Below, piece by piece: positions 4,902-5,581 of a DNA stretch of 5,581 nt. Source of the stretch: Candidatus Kaiserbacteria bacterium (GTDB lineage: Bacteria > Patescibacteriota > Minisyncoccia > Phycocordibacterales > UBA12088). The DNA is taken from NCBI GenBank assembly GCA_003561715.1, contig PWVU01000027.1:1-5581 (forward strand), in the 5' to 3' direction. Numbering within the stretch: the first letter of the stretch is position 1; every line of letters begins with the position of its first letter. Below the pieces are notes generated by a model, which had not been told where the DNA came from, did not search any database, and saw only the letters and a program-made list of their open reading frames with translations. The translations under genes and the position numbers were made by a program.

Positions 4902-5581
4902 ATGAGTACTACTCCGATGCAGGATGCGGGCATGCAAATGCCAACCAAGGCACATACACCTCAGAGAAAAGGCATTATTAACAACAATTCGACCGACCCC
5001 AATAAGATACTGCCGATGCGCTACAAGTGGGCGCGCGAGCACTACAAGAACGGCGTTGCAAACAACTGGGTGCCGGAAGAGATATCGATGCAACAAGATG
5101 TGGAGCTGTGGAAGAAGCAAGGCACGGGCGGTCTGTCTGATGATGAGCGCCGTATGATCCTTTGGAATCTTGGATTTTTCTCGACCGCAGAGTCTTTGAC
5201 AGCAAACAACATCGTCATGGCGCTCTATCGGCATGTGACCAATCCCGAGGCACGCCAGTACCTCTTGCGGCAAGCGTATGAGGAGGCGATCCATACGGAC
5301 ACCTTCATCTACTGTTGTGATACGCTCGGGCTTGATCCTGATGAGATCTACAACATGTATCTCACCATTCCGTCAATTACGGAGAAAGATGAATTTGTAG
5401 TTGATCTTACTAAGTCGGTATTCGATCCAACGTTCAGCACCGAGGGGAAAGAGAACATCCAGAAGTTCGTCCATGATCTTGTCGGCTACTATATCATCAT
5501 GGAAGGTATTTTCTTCTATGCCGGTTTTGCCATGATGCTTTCTCTGATGCGCAAAAACCGTATGGTGGGCGTTGCCGAACA
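4902..5581 (+). CDS. nrdB: Class Ic-like ribonucleotide reductase, radical-generating (beta) subunit, 3' truncated by window
   Basis: NrdB houses the metal cofactor that starts the radical chain used by NrdA. 226 full codons are visible. Metal ligands are Glu97 (in FFSTAES), Glu128 and His131 (in EEAIH) and Glu201 (in IIMEGIF); the last two ligands fall beyond the window. Trp56 (in NWVPEEI) aligns with the radical-pathway Trp48 of E. coli. The residue that is the radical tyrosine in standard class Ia enzymes is Phe135 (EEAIHTDTF), confirmed at codon TTC 5304-5306. All visible ligands and this Phe are exactly +8 from Glu89, Glu120, His123, Phe127 and Glu193 of the Chlamydia trachomatis protein, the type member of class Ic with a Mn/Fe cofactor. 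I used the first ATG (4902). ATG 4932, with AGGA 7 nt upstream, is an alternative that would drop ten poorly conserved residues. Family usual length is about 330-380, so roughly a third is missing. Confidence 0.95.
   Translation, partial: MSTTPMQDAGMQMPTKAHTPQRKGIINNNSTDPNKILPMRYKWAREHYKNGVANNWVPEEISMQQDVELWKKQGTGGLSDDERRMILWNLGFFSTAESLTANNIVMALYRHVTNPEARQYLLRQAYEEAIHTDTFIYCCDTLGLDPDEIYNMYLTIPSITEKDEFVVDLTKSVFDPTFSTEGKENIQKFVHDLVGYYIIMEGIFFYAGFAMMLSLMRKNRMVGVAE

Overview
The window carries five same-strand (+) coding regions and one regulatory intergenic region. The standard code fits: no in-frame TGA occurs inside any reading frame, and nrdA ends TGA-TAG. Composition is moderate in G+C, genes are closely packed, and recognisable Shine-Dalgarno sequences are almost absent at the chosen starts. 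A membrane-anchored protein with a PsbP-like and a Gmad2-like domain, together with a chlamydial-type class I ribonucleotide reductase, would suit a Patescibacteria (CPR) genome. That placement is inference from gene style, not from a marker gene.

Layout: (1) 1-237 is the C-terminal end of a protein that starts upstream, an acidic Pro/Thr-rich tail containing a 12-bp tandem repeat. (2) 307-588 encodes an unidentified 93-residue protein with three predicted membrane segments, starting at the position expected for transcription from an extended -10 promoter, so its mRNA may be leaderless. (3) 608-1621 encodes a protein with one N-terminal membrane anchor, an extracytoplasmic PsbP-like domain and a C-terminal Gmad2-like domain, probably cotranscribed with (2). 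(4) 1622-1972 is a 351-nt intergenic region with two hairpins, two promoter candidates, a perfect DnaA box (TTATCCACA) and a structured leader of about 176 nt. (5) 1973-4855 is nrdA, the complete catalytic subunit of class I ribonucleotide reductase with two N-terminal ATP-cones. (6) 4902 to the window end is nrdB, the radical-generating subunit, cut by the window edge after residue 226.

nrdA and nrdB together make deoxyribonucleotides for DNA synthesis. The main observation is in NrdB: the position that normally holds the radical tyrosine is Phe135, while the visible metal ligands (Glu97, Glu128, His131, Glu201) are intact and all lie exactly +8 from the ligands of the Chlamydia trachomatis enzyme. 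This is the signature of class Ic reductases, which use a Mn/Fe cofactor in place of a tyrosyl radical. The second is a consensus DnaA box placed across the -35 region of the predicted nrd promoter, suggesting that dNTP supply may be coupled to replication initiation. No mobile element, CRISPR array, RNA gene or intein was seen. I did not find a wholly new multi-gene system here.
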